Source of the DNA: Buddleja alternifolia
Lineage: Eukaryota > Streptophyta > Magnoliopsida > Lamiales > Scrophulariaceae
Length of the DNA: 64,000 bases
NCBI GenBank assembly: GCA_019426215.1
Contig: CM033394.1
Span: 17,380,195-17,444,194 of the forward strand
Reading direction: 5' to 3'
Below are positions 23,013 through 35,345 of the stretch, piece after piece. Positions within the stretch are counted from its first letter, which is position 1. Each line of letters begins with the position of its first letter. A program made the position numbers and the translations under genes. The notes under the pieces were generated by a model. That model was not told the DNA's origin, did not search any database, and was given only the letters and a program-made list of their open reading frames with translations.

Positions 23013-24829
23013 TGTTCGGTTTCGCAAAAAATTGAATAAACGCAGCGGAAGGTTTTAAAATTTTAATTTAAAAACCCAAAGTGAAAATTCATTGATTGCA
23101 TATTCGAATCGATTAATTCGCATAACGAGAAACAACTTACCCGTTGAAGCGAAGTGGTAGGAGAATCCGATTCTTCCTCTAAATTTTGAATTGAAGAAGT
23201 CTCAATTTCTTCAATCCTCATGCAATCTTTCTCTTTTTGAATTCGTTGAGTTTTCTTGAAATTTGATCCGAACAGCTAGACAAAGTTTTCATTGCCCCAC
23301 ACATATAGAAGAAAGAAAACACGTTGTCTCTAAATTATCACGCACAGATTGATTGACAAAAAATTCCCACTATTTCTCTAAAGGAGGCAACGGCTAGTGT
23401 TTAGAGAGAGGGAGGAGATTTTCTTCTTTTCTTTCTAGGAGAGTTATGATTGTGTATTGTCTTATTGTAGGTCAAAGAATTCTTTAATATCCTTTTGACT
23501 TATTGACCAAGACAAACAAAAGAGACCTTTGTTATTGGGCATCCTTATGGACGCCCAACTAGCTTTAATGAGGACGCCTATTAAATGCTCGGGCTTCTTC
23601 TGTTTTAATTAATTATCTATTTAATTAATAATTTATGATATCCAATAAATAAATAAATTAATTAAATAACCAAATTAATTAGATAAATTAATTCATTAAT
23701 TTATTTCCAGAGGAAATTAATTAATAATTAATCTCATCTTTATAATTAATTATTTAATCAAATGAGTAATTAATTATTTAATTGATCCAATAAATTAAAA
23801 CTCCAAGAAGAAAATAGAAACTCCTTTTTCATTTTTCTTTATCAATCCTTTAGCACGACTCTTTAGGTTCGTTTCGTTTGGCAATGAGAGGAAACTAAAG
23901 CAAGTGGGTAACACCTAGCCAGTTAAGTAGCCCACTTCGTAGTCCAAACGAAATCGAATGATTGGATCATTCCACAACCTTCCAATCATAAATACTGTAT
24001 AAGTATAAACCCTTTGTTCACGTGCGCTAGTCAAGTGAGAGTCATGGTTATGTCAAACTCACTGGACTTGACCATATGCATTAATTATAATAATATGAGA
24101 TCATTTGAGATTGATTTAGTGCCTCGCACAATCGTCTCTTTTTGCTTTGGCCAAAGACTTTGATCTCTATTTATCTATAATCACATAGGGTACTTTCTCA
24201 TTCATTTATGAGAGAACAAATCTCATATATTAGCTAAGACTACCACTTGCCCATCAAGCCACATTTTGAGGTCGACCCCACCAATGGGTGAATTGGGTTT
24301 AGCTACTCTAGTGAAATACTTGACGTCACAAGTGCATCTTCAGCCTGATACTTCAGGTCAAAGGTTCACTTATACCTATTACGCATAATCAGTTCTGTCA
24401 TTGACAGTCACAGAGTGAAAACCCATATGACAGAATCGATGCGAGTCGTGTTCGAGCATATCAGTTTCACTGACGTGCCTACAGTCTTAAGCTTCCACCA
24501 TTACATGGTGCTCGACTGGAACTCCCATGTCAGAGCTAAGATTGTACAAGTGTTCTAAGTCTTTATTTATCCATTAAAGACTTCATATTACTTACGATTG
24601 AGTTTAAGTAATCAAGATCAATCTCTCTAGTTCCAATCTTCCTGTCCCATAGGAAGTAGAGGGAATGCACTGAAAACCTCGACAAAATGTTTTACACTAC
24701 TTATAGATGCAGATAAGATATAAGTGAAAACTAAATAATATTTTTTATTATAAATATCAAATAAGTTCATTACAAGAAAGATGCCCTATCATTCTATCCT
24801 CTATGGCATCTGATGACATAATCCTAACA
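23013..24829 (-). repeat. Copia B 3' LTR
   Basis: Read on minus it begins TGTTAGGATTATG at 24829 and ends at 23013 with CGAACA (CCCAACA in the partner). The palindrome CTTTGGCCAAAG is at 24145-24156. The purine tract GTGGGAGAT lies just outside it at about 24830-24839. Confidence 0.9.
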
Positions 24830-24844
24830 ATCTCCCACTTGCAC

Positions 24845-27800
24845 TCAATGCCACTCATTGTGATATCTTATACCCATCATTTCCAGGTGTCGGTCCAGAA
24901 CAACCTGAGGTAATGGTTTGGTGAACGGGTCAGCTACATTGTCAGCTGAGGCTATTTTTTGCATTGCTATCTCTCCTCTGCCAACGATATCTTTGATGAT
25001 GTGAAATTTTCTCTCAATGTGTTTAGACTTGTTATGAAACCTTGGTTCCTTAGCTTGCACGTTTGCTCCATTGTTATCACAATAAAGTGGCAACGGGAGC
25101 TGTGCACTAGGAACCACTTCAAGTTCTCCAAGAAATTTTCTCATCCAAACAGCTTCTTTTGCTGCCTCTGAGGCTGCCACATATTCTGCTTCAGTCGTGG
25201 AATCAGCGTTTGTGCTTTGCTTGGAACTTTTCTAAGAAACCGCCCCACTATTAAGCGTGAAAACAAACCCTGAAGAGGATTTTTGGTCATCAACGTCAGA
25301 CTGAAAGTCTGAGTCAGTGTAACATTCCATCTTCAGGTCTCCACCTCCATAGATGAGAATCATATTTATAGTTCTTTTGAGATACTTTAGGATATTCTTC
25401 ACAGCTATCCAATGTTCCTTTCCCGGGTTTACCTGAAATCAACTCACCACACTTACAACATAGGCAATGTTAGGTTTTGTACACAATATTGCATACATCA
25501 GGCTACCAACTGCAGAAGTGTAGGGTACATTACTCATCTCCTTTCTATCGTCCTCACTTTGAGGACACATAGATTTGGATAAGTGTACTCCATGCCTCAT
25601 GGGAAGAAACCTTTTCTTAGAATTGTCCATCCTAAATCTCTTTAGGACCTTTTCTAAGTAAAGGGCTTGGAAGAGACCTATCATTCTATTCGTTCTATCT
25701 TTATAGATACGAATTCCTAGAATGTAAGTCGCTTCTCCCACATCTTTCATGGAAAACGTACTCGGAAGCCATTTCTTGACAATGGTGAACATTCTCACAT
25801 CATTTCCTATAAGTAGAATGTCATCCACATATAGTACTAAGAACGAGATCTTGCTACTACTAGTATTCTTGTAGACACAGGGTTCATCTTCGTTCTTGAT
25901 AAAGCCATATCCCTTTACTACTTCATCAAAACGAAGATTCCAGCTTGTAGATGCTTGCTTGAGACAATATATGGACCTCTCAAGTTTACATACTTTATGG
26001 ATATTGGTCTCGGATACAAAACCTTTTGGCTGTTCCACATAGATGTCCTCTTCGAGGAATCCATTTAGAAAATCCGTTTTGACATCCTTCTGCCATATCT
26101 TATAATCTAAGTGTGCAACTATATATAATAGTATTCGGATGGACTTTATCGTGGCCATGGGCGAAAAGGTTTCTTGATAGTCAATTCCTTCTCTTTGACT
26201 ATAGCCTTTTGCTACGAGCTTGGCTTTAAAGGTGTCAACCTTGCCATCGTTACCTATCTTTCTTTTGTAGATCCACTTACATCCTATAGATTTGATACCT
26301 TCAGGACGATCTACCAAAGTCCAGACTTGGTTCAATTGCATAGAGTCCATCTCTATTTTCGTTGCTTCTCGCCATCTTAAAGCGTCAACATCCACCATCG
26401 CTTGATCATAGGTACAAGGATCATCTTCATGACCTTATTGTACTACAGTGTGAAGCTCTGGCTCCCCCTGCAGTAGATACCCATACCTCTCAGGTTCATG
26501 TGGCATTCTACTAGATCTACGTGGTGGTTGTGCTATTATAGGGTCAGGCCTTGATTCTTGGACAGATGTCTCAAAGGGAGTTTCATTTTGTTCTTCTAGA
26601 ACAATCTTTCTACGTTTGCTCCCTTCCAAGATGAATTCATCTTCAAGGAAGTGGGCTTGTGGGGCCACAATGATTCTCTGATCATCATGTATGTAAAAGA
26701 AGAATTCCCTGGAATTTTCAGGATAACCAATGAAACGTCCCATGAGGGATTTTATCTCCAATTTCTCCACTTTAGTCTTCTTGACATAAGCGGGACATTC
26801 CTAAATTTTAATGTGATTAAGACTTGGTTTCCTATTATTCCACATCTCATGTGGAGTTTTTGGAATCTGTTCAATATATAAGAAGCAGTAAGGATCGCAT
26901 ATCCCCACAACAAAATGGGCAAATCAGTGTAACTAAGCATGGAACAAACCATGTCCAACAGTGTTTTGTTTCTTCACTCGGCTACTCCAGTTAGTTGAGG
27001 AGTTTCTGGTGATGTTAGTTGCAACATTATTCCTTGTTCTCTATGGAATTTTTCAAACTCGGTGCTCATGTATTCTTCTCCACGATCTGATCACAGAGTT
27101 TTTATATTTTGCCCAGTTTGATTCTGTACTAAAGCTTTGAATTCTTTAAACCTTTCAAAGGATTCAGACTTTTGCTTCATCAGATACACTAGACCATATC
27201 TTGAATGATCGTATGTGAAAGTGATGAAGTAGTAGAAACCTCCACGAGCCATTTCTCCAAGTGGTCCGAAAATGTTGTTATGCACTAATCTTAAGACTTG
27301 AGTAGCTCTTTCAAAAGTCCTGGTGAAGGGTGATCTAGCCCTCTTGCCTAAGAGACATGATTCACATGTTGGATAGGGATCCGACCCTAGTGAGCTTAAA
27401 AGCCCATCTTTTTCCATTTGTGGATCTTATGCTCTTCAGCATGGCCTAGTCTAAGATGCTAAATGAGTCTTAAGTTAGCTTCTTCCCTACCACGTTTATG
27501 AGTTACAACATTCACATAAGACAAATTATGGACATTCAAATAATACAAACCATTAACTAAAGAAGTATTGCCAATTAATTTTTTTCCATAATAAATGTCA
27601 CAATTCAATTTAGAAAAACGGAATGTATAACCAATCTTAATTAATATGCCCCTTGGGCAAAACTAAAACATCATTTAAAAACAATAAATCTCCAGTATTC
27701 AATAACAAAGAAGCAAATCCAATCCTAGTAGCTGCGACGCTCTCCCTGCTGCCTACTTTGATCATCACTTCTTCTCGGCCCAACTTTCTACTTCTCTGCA

Positions 27801-28740
27801 GATTCTGTTCCAAACAACACACATGGACACTTGCCCCTGAGTCCAGAATCCATGAAGTAGAAAAACGGTCATAGAACAATTAGTTTCAAACACGAAAAGT
27901 TCCATACCTTTTGCGTCTTTGCCTATTTTTGGACAGTTCCCCTTCCAGTGACTAAGCTCACCACACTCGAGACATTTGTCCGTCTTCTTAGGCCCTTTGC
28001 TCTTATAAAACCCTTGAGCCTTTCCCTTACCCTTTTGAACACCACTTTTAGCTCCTAGCTCGCCAGCCTACTTCTTGTTCTTCTTCTTTTTAGACTTAGA
28101 CTTTTTAGGTCCAGAAGAGATGACCAAGGCACTTTCCTTTTTCTTTGGTTTCATTTGAGATTGTGCAGTAACTAACTTGTTCATTAGCCTAGCTAAATTG
28201 CACTCTATCTCATTGCAGTTAAAGTTAACTACAAATTGGGAGAAGGAATCAGGAAGAGACTGCAAGATTAAGTCAGTTTGAAGGTGGCGTTCATGGTGAA
28301 GTTGAGAGTTTCTAATTTCTCAATCCTCGATATCATTTTGAGGACATGATCACCAACCTTCTCACTTTCTTTATCTTGGCTCCGAAGAGCTCTTTTGAAA
28401 TCACATATCGTCCAGTTTGACTGTGCTCACCATAGAGATCTACCAGGTGAGCTAGGATAGCTCTTGCAATGGGCATCTTATCATGTGACCTTCGAAGTTC
28501 ATTGGTCATAGATCCCAGCATGTATCCTCTCACCCGGATGTGGTCCTTGACCCATTTTTCATGGGCTTGGACCTCTTCCTCACTAGCATATGTTCTAGCT
28601 GGAGCCGCTGGGATATCAGCCTCAAAGACATATCCCAAAGATTTCATATTGAGGACAATCCTCCAATTTCTAAGCCAGTCCACATAATTGGGTCCAGTAA
28701 GAGTATTCTTTTCGAGTAGAATTGAAAGTGGGTTTGTCAT
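24845..28740 (-). pseudogene. Copia B gag-pol, broken
   Basis: Gag starts at 28740 (MTNPLSILLEKNTLTGPNYV) and ends with a CLECGELSHWKGNC zinc knuckle near 27940-27985. Protease has ILDSGAS near 27830-27850. Integrase has LRLGH and CESCLLGK (about 27330-27440) and SDRGEEYMS (about 27060-27090); the first catalytic Asp region reads VHNNIFGP, so that Asp appears to be Asn. RT spans about 25600-26400 with KDVKTDFLNGFLEEDIYVEQ and YVDDILLIGN near 25800-25830. RNase H follows to about 24850 with TTEAEYVAASEA and ADNVADPFTKPLP. A frameshift lies near 28270-28335 and stops near 28069, 27093, 26996, 26435, 25439 and 25230. Confidence 0.9.
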
Positions 28741-30804
28741 ATTTGAGAGAGATAAATAAGGAGATAATTGCAGAAATAATCTAGATTAATTGTATTTGAT
28801 TTAACCAAGAAAAATTAAGGATTTAAAATTTATCTTGGCTCCCACTGCATTTTTCGAATCCCACACTCCCATGTGAAAATCGGGAATCATCATTGGCATT
28901 GATTCCACAGCGGGTATTGAGGTCCTCAATTAATTAAATGGGTTGTAACCTAACCGATTTCTGGCCCATTAATTATTTGAAGTGATGTCTAACGTCAATT
29001 TATCCAATAAATATTTCAATACCTTTCTCCATAGTTCACTAAGCCGCAACCTAACCGATTTCTAAGCTCGTGAACTACCTGAGTTCATTTCCACTAACTC
29101 CTTTAATCTAACATTTGAATTTCACCTTGCAACCTAACCGGTTTTTGGGGTGAAATATGCTTCAATTAAGGCATTCCATGCACTTAATAAAATTTCAAAT
29201 TATTTCCAAATGCATAACCCCCATAACTGGGAAGCATTACACATTTTTAGTAATTTTGATTTTAATAAGTTTAGTGGAGGGTGAGGATGTCGCACATCCT
29301 TTACTAACTTGGTGTTATTTATTTGGGAGAATTTAAATTGTCAAATGTTTGGTTTCACTTTGTACATTAATCAATTTATATAGCACAATTGTCACATATT
29401 GAACATGCATAATTCATACTACTAATAATCATGCCTATCAATATAAACATGGAATTAAATAAATAAATCCACTACACTCGATCATGAACTTTTTCTAGAA
29501 GGTCCGAGCCAATGGGCCATCACAAAGAAAGGTAAAATGAAAAAGTAAAGTTCATGGGCTTCTTGTCTCTATCAATTTTGAACTATTTTACTAAAACAAC
29601 CCATAAAAAGAAAAAGTAAATCGAATATAACCTAGGTCCATGATTGTTGTCTCCATCACATAAGACATGCTCGCATCAATTAATACATGCTCGGAACATT
29701 TAATACATGCTCGCTATATTAAAACACTTATGTTGATTATTTAAAATTTTAGTCCAACTAAAAAGTCCTTTATTAAAATTCCCAACTTTTATATATTCTT
29801 TATTTCAATTAAAATCAATCTAGTCCTACTAGATGACTTAGATATACAAAATTAAAAATTAAGTATATCTACCTTTAATTAAAATAATAGTAGTCCAACT
29901 AAAATGAATACATAAAATATGGAATCCTATTTTATTATGATTTAAAGCAATCATTAATTGGAAAAACTTTTATTTGATTAAAGAATTAATTATTCATCAC
30001 CCAAGAAAAATAATTTATATTCTTTATTCAAATATTTAAGTAGTTTCCAAGTTGAGAAAAAATTAATAATATTTAATCCATAAATTAATTATTAATCTCC
30101 AAGAAAAATAATCAATTATTCTAATTAAATATTTTATTCTAATTAATCTTATTGGGCTCGATTTCATCAAACCCAAGTCACCATCCTTTTGGTCCACTTG
30201 GATTTAATTTAATTGGGCTCAAAATTAATTAATTACAAAAACGTGCACGCATTATTAATTTCTATTGGGCTAGTTTTAATTTAAATCCAAATCACCAATC
30301 CATTGGTCCATTTGGAATTAATTAAATTAAGCCCAAACTAATTAATAAATCAAAATTGAGTAATTTTCCAATTAGGCTTAATTTGAATTATTCAGGGTCA
30401 TCATCCTTTTAACCCACCCGGATAATTAAATTTACCCAAAACCCAAATACCAATTTCGACCCAAAACATAGCCCGTTTTTCGACCTGGATCCAAGACCTG
30501 GTTCGACACACGACCCTTCAGCCCGTGTGGCCTGGTGGGTAGGCCGTGTATTGACACGGTGCCAGGCGTCGTGCGGGGCATGCACAGCGCTGTGCGCTGC
30601 TACAGGTCCCATTTTTTCTCATTTTTGATTTTTATTTCTCATATCACAAATTACCCAGATTTACAATAAACACAAAAAATCAAAATCCATGCTAAAAACC
30701 ATAAAAAATACAGATTTAAGAACACATAATTGCATGCTTCAAAAACACATAATATGCATATCAAAAATCACGTAAACATGATCAAATATGCAAATCAGAG
30801 ATTG
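28741..30804 (-). other. Copia B untranslated leader
   Basis: About 2 kb between the primer site and gag, AT-rich and without a conserved reading frame. GCAACCTAACCGRTTT-type phrases recur near 28945, 29045 and 29130, three copies ~90 bp apart. Long leaders are usual in Angela-type elements. Confidence 0.7.
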
Positions 30805-30816
30805 ATTCTGATACCA
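30805..30816 (-). promoter_or_regulatory. Copia B primer-binding site (tRNA-Met)
   Basis: Read on minus the site is TGGTATCAGAAT, two bases after the LTR end CCCAACA. It matches initiator tRNA-Met except near its 3' end (GAGC expected). Confidence 0.85.
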
Positions 30817-30817
30817 C

Positions 30818-32611
30818 TGTTGGGTTTCGCAAAAAATCGAATAAACGCAGTTGAAGGTTTTAAAAATTTAATTTAAAAACCCAAAGTAAAAATTCTTTGA
30901 TTGCATATTCGAATCGATTAATTCGCATAACGAGAAACAACTTACTCGTTGAAGCGAAGTGGTAGGAGAATCCGATTCCTCCTATAAATTTCGAATTGTT
31001 GAAATTTCAATTTCTTCAATCCTCGTGTAATCTTTCTCTTTATGAATTAGTTGAGTTTTCTTGAAATTTGATCCAAACAACGAAAACACGTTGTCTCTAA
31101 ATTATCACGCACAGATTGATTGACAAAAAATTCCCACTATTTCTCTAAAGGAGGTGACGGCTAGTGTTTAGAGAGAGGGAGGAGATTTTCTCCTTTTCTT
31201 TCTAGGAGAGTTGTGATTGTGTATTGTCTTGTTTTAAGTCAAAGAATTCTTTTATATCCTCTTAACTTATTGACCAAGACAAACAAAAGAGACTTTTGTT
31301 GTTGGACATCCTTATGGACGCCCACTAGCCTTAATACGCTTCCTTATGGACGCCCATTACATGCTCAAGGCTTCTTTTGTTTTAATTAATTATCTATTTA
31401 ATTAATAATTTATTATACCAATAAATAAATAAATTAATTAAATAACCAAATTAATTAGATTAATTAATTAATTAATTTATTTCCATAGGAAATTAATTAA
31501 TAATTAGTCACATCTTTATAATTAATTATTTTATCTAATGAGCAATTAATTATTTAATTTATCCAATAAATTAAAACTCCTAGAAGAAAATAAAAACTCC
31601 TTTTTCATTTTTCTTTATCAATCCTTTAGCGCGACTCTTTAGGTTCGTTTCATTTGACAATAAGAGGAAACCAAAGGAAGTGGTTAACACCTAGCCAGTC
31701 ACGTGGCCCACTTCATAGCCTAAACAAAATCGAATGACTAAATCATTCCACAACCTTCCAATCGTAAATACCGTATAAGTATAAACCCTTTGTTCACGTG
31801 CCCCAGTCAAGTGAGAGTCATGATTATGTCAAACTCACTGGACTTGACCATATGTATTAATTATAATAATACCAGATCATTTGAGATCAATTTAGTGCCT
31901 CGCACAATCGTTTCTTTTTTGCTTTGGCCAAAGACTTTGATCTCTATTTATCTATAATCTCATAGGGTGCTTTCTCATTCATTTATGAGAGACCAAATCC
32001 CATATTAGATATCAGCTAAGACTACCACTTGCCCATCAAGCCGCGTTTCAAGGTCTACCCCACCAACAGGTGAATTGAGTTTAACTACTCTAGTGCAATA
32101 CTTGACGTCACAAGTGCATTTTCAGCTTGATATTTCAAGTCAAAGGTTCACTTATACCTATTACGCATAATCTGTTCTGTCATTGACAGTCACAGAGTGA
32201 AAACCCATGCGACAGAACCGATGCGAGACATTTTCGAGCATATCAGTTCAACTGATGTGCATACAGTCTTAAGCTCCCACCATCACATGGTGCTCGACTG
32301 GCACTCCCATGTTAGAGCTAAGATTGTACATGCGTTCTAAGTCTTTATTTGTACATTAAAGACTTCATATTACTTGCGAACGAGTTTAAGTAATCAAGAT
32401 CAATCTCTCTAGTACCAATCTTCCTATCCCATTGGAAGTAGAGGGATTGTACTGAAAACATGGACAAAATATTTTACACTACTTATAGATGTAGATAAGA
32501 TTTAAGTGAAAACTAAATAATGCATTTTATTATAAATATCAAATAAGTTCATTACAAGAAAGATGCCCTATCATTCTATCCCCTATGGCATCTGAGGGCA
32601 TAATCCTAACA
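30818..32611 (-). repeat. Copia B 5' LTR
   Basis: 1794 bp, TGTTAGGATTATG (minus, from 32611) to CCCAACA at 30818. The palindrome CTTTGGCCAAAG is at 31922-31933. It differs from its partner by many substitutions and small indels, so the insertion is not recent. Confidence 0.9.
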
Positions 32612-33535
32612 CCCTTATCTATGGGTACACTTTCTAAGCATGCAACCAAGGAGGTGAAATTCTTGGTTGTCAAACCCCCCTCTGCATATAATGTTATATT
32701 GGGAAGGCAGAGCTTAAACCTTTTTAGAGCTATTATACCTACCTTCCACCTAAAAGTTAAGTTCCCAATCCCAATGGGAACAGGAGAGGTAGTAGGAGAT
32801 AGACGATTGACTAGAGAATATTATGCCAGCACCCTCGCCAAGGTCAAAAGGAAGCGGAGTGACTCGGAGCCCGACGCTGGGCGCGAACTAATAGAAGTCG
32901 ATATGGTAGCCCAACTGGAGGGAAAGTTGAGTAAGACCCCGAGGAACGAAAATGACACTTGGGGAGAGGCAGTCAAAAGTTTGAAGGTAATAGAGCTAGT
33001 ACCGAGAAATCCAGAGAAAGCCAACAAGGTCGGGGAAACTCTAGGGTCTACGATCGAAAATGACTTGGTGCGCTCTCTCATAGATAATACGGACGTGTTC
33101 TCGTGGGGCATGGAAGATATGGAGGGTATTGACCCCGAGGTAATGACCCATCACTTGAACGTCTACCCTGACGCTCGCCCTGTGAAATAGCGCAAGCGGA
33201 CCATAGGGAGAGAAAGAAGTATAGCCACCAAGGAAGAAATAGAGAGCTTGTTGCCTGCAAAATAAATTATGGTCGTGCACTACCCCAAGTGGATAGCCAA
33301 CGTGGTATTAGTGGCGAATCCAAATGGAAAGTGGAGGATGTGCATAGACTTCACTGACCTAAATATGGGGTACCCAAAAGACTCCTACCCTCTCCCCCGA
33401 ATCGACGACTTGATAGATTCCACCGCTGGATGTGAACTCTTGATGTTCCTGGATGTAGGGCAAATGTATAACCAAATTCCCTTGGCACCTGAGGATCAAG
33501 AGAAAACTAGCTTCATCACTGACCAAGGGACCTTC
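32612..33535 (+). pseudogene. Gypsy A protease end and RT start
   Basis: The protein resumes with PLSMGTLSK, then FLVVKPPSAYNVILGRQSLN, the C-terminal half of a Tat-type protease, then a linker and the RT start (GMEDMEGIDPEV, HYPKWIANVVLVANPNGKWR, PLPRIDDLID). Two stops (33188 and 33262) break it. RT is cut at 33535 within DQGTFC by a solo LTR and resumes at 35346. Confidence 0.9.
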
Positions 33536-35345
33536 TGTTAAGAATCCATCGGGGTAAAAACGCAGCGAAATAAAATTTTTGGATTCCTAAAGGTGGATCA
33601 CTTTAACGGGATTCAATGATTTTAGTAGTTTTTAAAAAACCAAACGAAATTGATTTACCTTATCGATTTCGTAATCTGATTTCGCGTAATAGCAACTCCT
33701 TGAGCTCCTGTCTCTAAAGTTCCACACGAAATGAGCCTTCCAAACGCAGCGAAATAAAATTTTTGGATTCCTAAAGGTGGATCACTTTAACGGGATTCAA
33801 TGATTTTAGTAGTTTTCAAAAAACCAAACGAAATTGATTTACCTTATCGATTTCGTAATCTGATTTCGCGTAACAGCAACTCCTTGAGCTCCTGTCTCTA
33901 AAGTTCCACGCGAAATGAGCCTTCCAAAGATCTCCAAGAATTTCCTCTTCGAATGGTGGTGGATGACTAGGGCGAATTTTTGGGGATCGGATTCCTTCTT
34001 CCTTATGTGTGTTATGCAACTACGGTTACAGTGACTTGTAAGTGTTAGAGTTATCTTATAACTCTAATGACTTAACAAACAAGTCGGAGTCCCCTAGGAC
34101 TCCTTACGTGGCTGCCCCGTAGGGCTCCTTATGGACGTGGGTGGGCTTTAAGTTAGCCCATTCAACTTAGCCCACTTTTTAATATGTATTTAATTTAAAT
34201 CCCATTTAATTAAATCCAATACATATTAAATTAATTAATTAATTCCATTTAATTAATTCTCCAATTAAATAATTTAATTTAATCTAATTAAATTAAATTT
34301 TCAATTCATTGATTTAACCAATAAATCAATGCGTCCAATTAATTAATATCTTTCTAAAAGATTAACACAAAAAGATATCCTGTTCGTTTCTTATAGCGCG
34401 ACTCTTTAGGTTCGTCTCAATTGGCAATGGGAGGAATTACCAAAGGATGTTAGTGTCACCTAGCCAGTCCTGTAGACTCACATCGTAACCCAATTGAGTA
34501 CAAAATGAATGAATCATTTACGAACCTCTGGACCATAAATACCATATGAGTATAAGCCCTTCACTGATGTATCCCGATCAAGCGAGAGTTATGATTTATG
34601 TCAAACTCACTAAACTTGATACTGTGCATGTAATCATATCAAGATGAAATTACCAAACTACCCTCTATGTCCCACATGAGTTAGTTTCATTGCTTTGGCC
34701 AAAGACTTATAATTTCATATGCCTATGATCGCACATGATACTTTCTCGTTTACTATCAAGATAGTGAATCCCATCTTGACTAATTGAGATCGCACTTTGA
34801 AGCCGGCCCCACTAAAGGGTGAGTTGGGCCTAATTACTCTAATAACAGATTCAATAGTACAAACATGTTGATCATGAACCCTCAGGTCTAAGGCTAACAC
34901 GTAGTATTATGGTTAGTAATCCAATCATTGACAGTCACCGAGTAAATACCCATGTGATCGGATTACTGCGAGCTATGTTTGAATATATCAATTCCATTGA
35001 TATATCTATGAAACGTGTTCTCACTATCCCATAGTGTTTGACTGGCACTCCTTGTCAGAGCATGTGTCATACAAGTCGGATCTTAATGCCAAATTAAGAT
35101 TTCTTGACTTGCGAACCCTTTTGAGTGATCAGGAATAAGACTCTCCCCATGCCACTTCTTTATTCCGCAAAGGGCGAAGAGTCAACCTCGATACACACGG
35201 ATTGTTTGTTCAATACTTATTGATCCCATAAAGTTTTACATGAACAGAATAATAATTTCCTTTATTAATTATCATTTTGTACACATAATTGAATACCCTA
35301 TACAATCTATTTGTCCTCATTGGCATCTAGGCCATATACTTAACA
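33536..35345 (-). mobile_element. copia solo LTR, 1810 bp
   Basis: It has TG..CA ends (TGTTAAG / CTTAACA) and a perfect 5-bp duplication CCTTC at 33531-33535 and 35346-35350. No internal region is present, so this is a solo LTR, the product of LTR-LTR recombination. Read on minus, it starts TGTTAAGTATATGGCC, a divergent subfamily of the other copia LTRs, sharing the CTTTGGCCAAAG palindrome (34693-34704) and the AACCTAAAGAGTCGCGCT block near 34395-34412. It splits the RT of gypsy A. Confidence 0.93.
33558..33925. repeat. 184-bp tandem duplication inside the solo LTR
   Basis: The segment AACGCAGCGAAATAAAATTT.. through CGAAATGAGCCTTCCAA occurs at 33558-33741 and again at 33742-33925, differing at only a few positions by eye (for example ..CACACG.. 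and ..CACGCG..). It lies at the U5 end of this LTR and is not duplicated in the other copia LTRs here. Confidence 0.9.

Larger units (their letters stand above)
23013..32611 (-). mobile_element. Copia B: full-length Angela-like Ty1/copia element
   Basis: Two LTRs of ~1.8 kb (23013-24829 and 30818-32611), a primer site, a ~2 kb leader and gag-PR-IN-RT-RH in copia order, all on the minus strand. Flanks are CCCCT (23008-23012) and CCCTT (32612-32616), a 5-bp duplication with one mismatch. It lies inside the protease of gypsy A: TLP before and the PLSMGTLSK frame after join when the insert is removed. LTR starts (TGTTAGGATTATG..) resemble those of Angela/BARE-type elements; the lineage name is inference. 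The coding line has several stops, so it is not autonomous today. Confidence 0.92.

Noticed and set aside
30409..30612. 67-codon frame on minus in the copia B leader
   Set aside because: Short, lies in the untranslated leader, and resembles nothing in copia elements.
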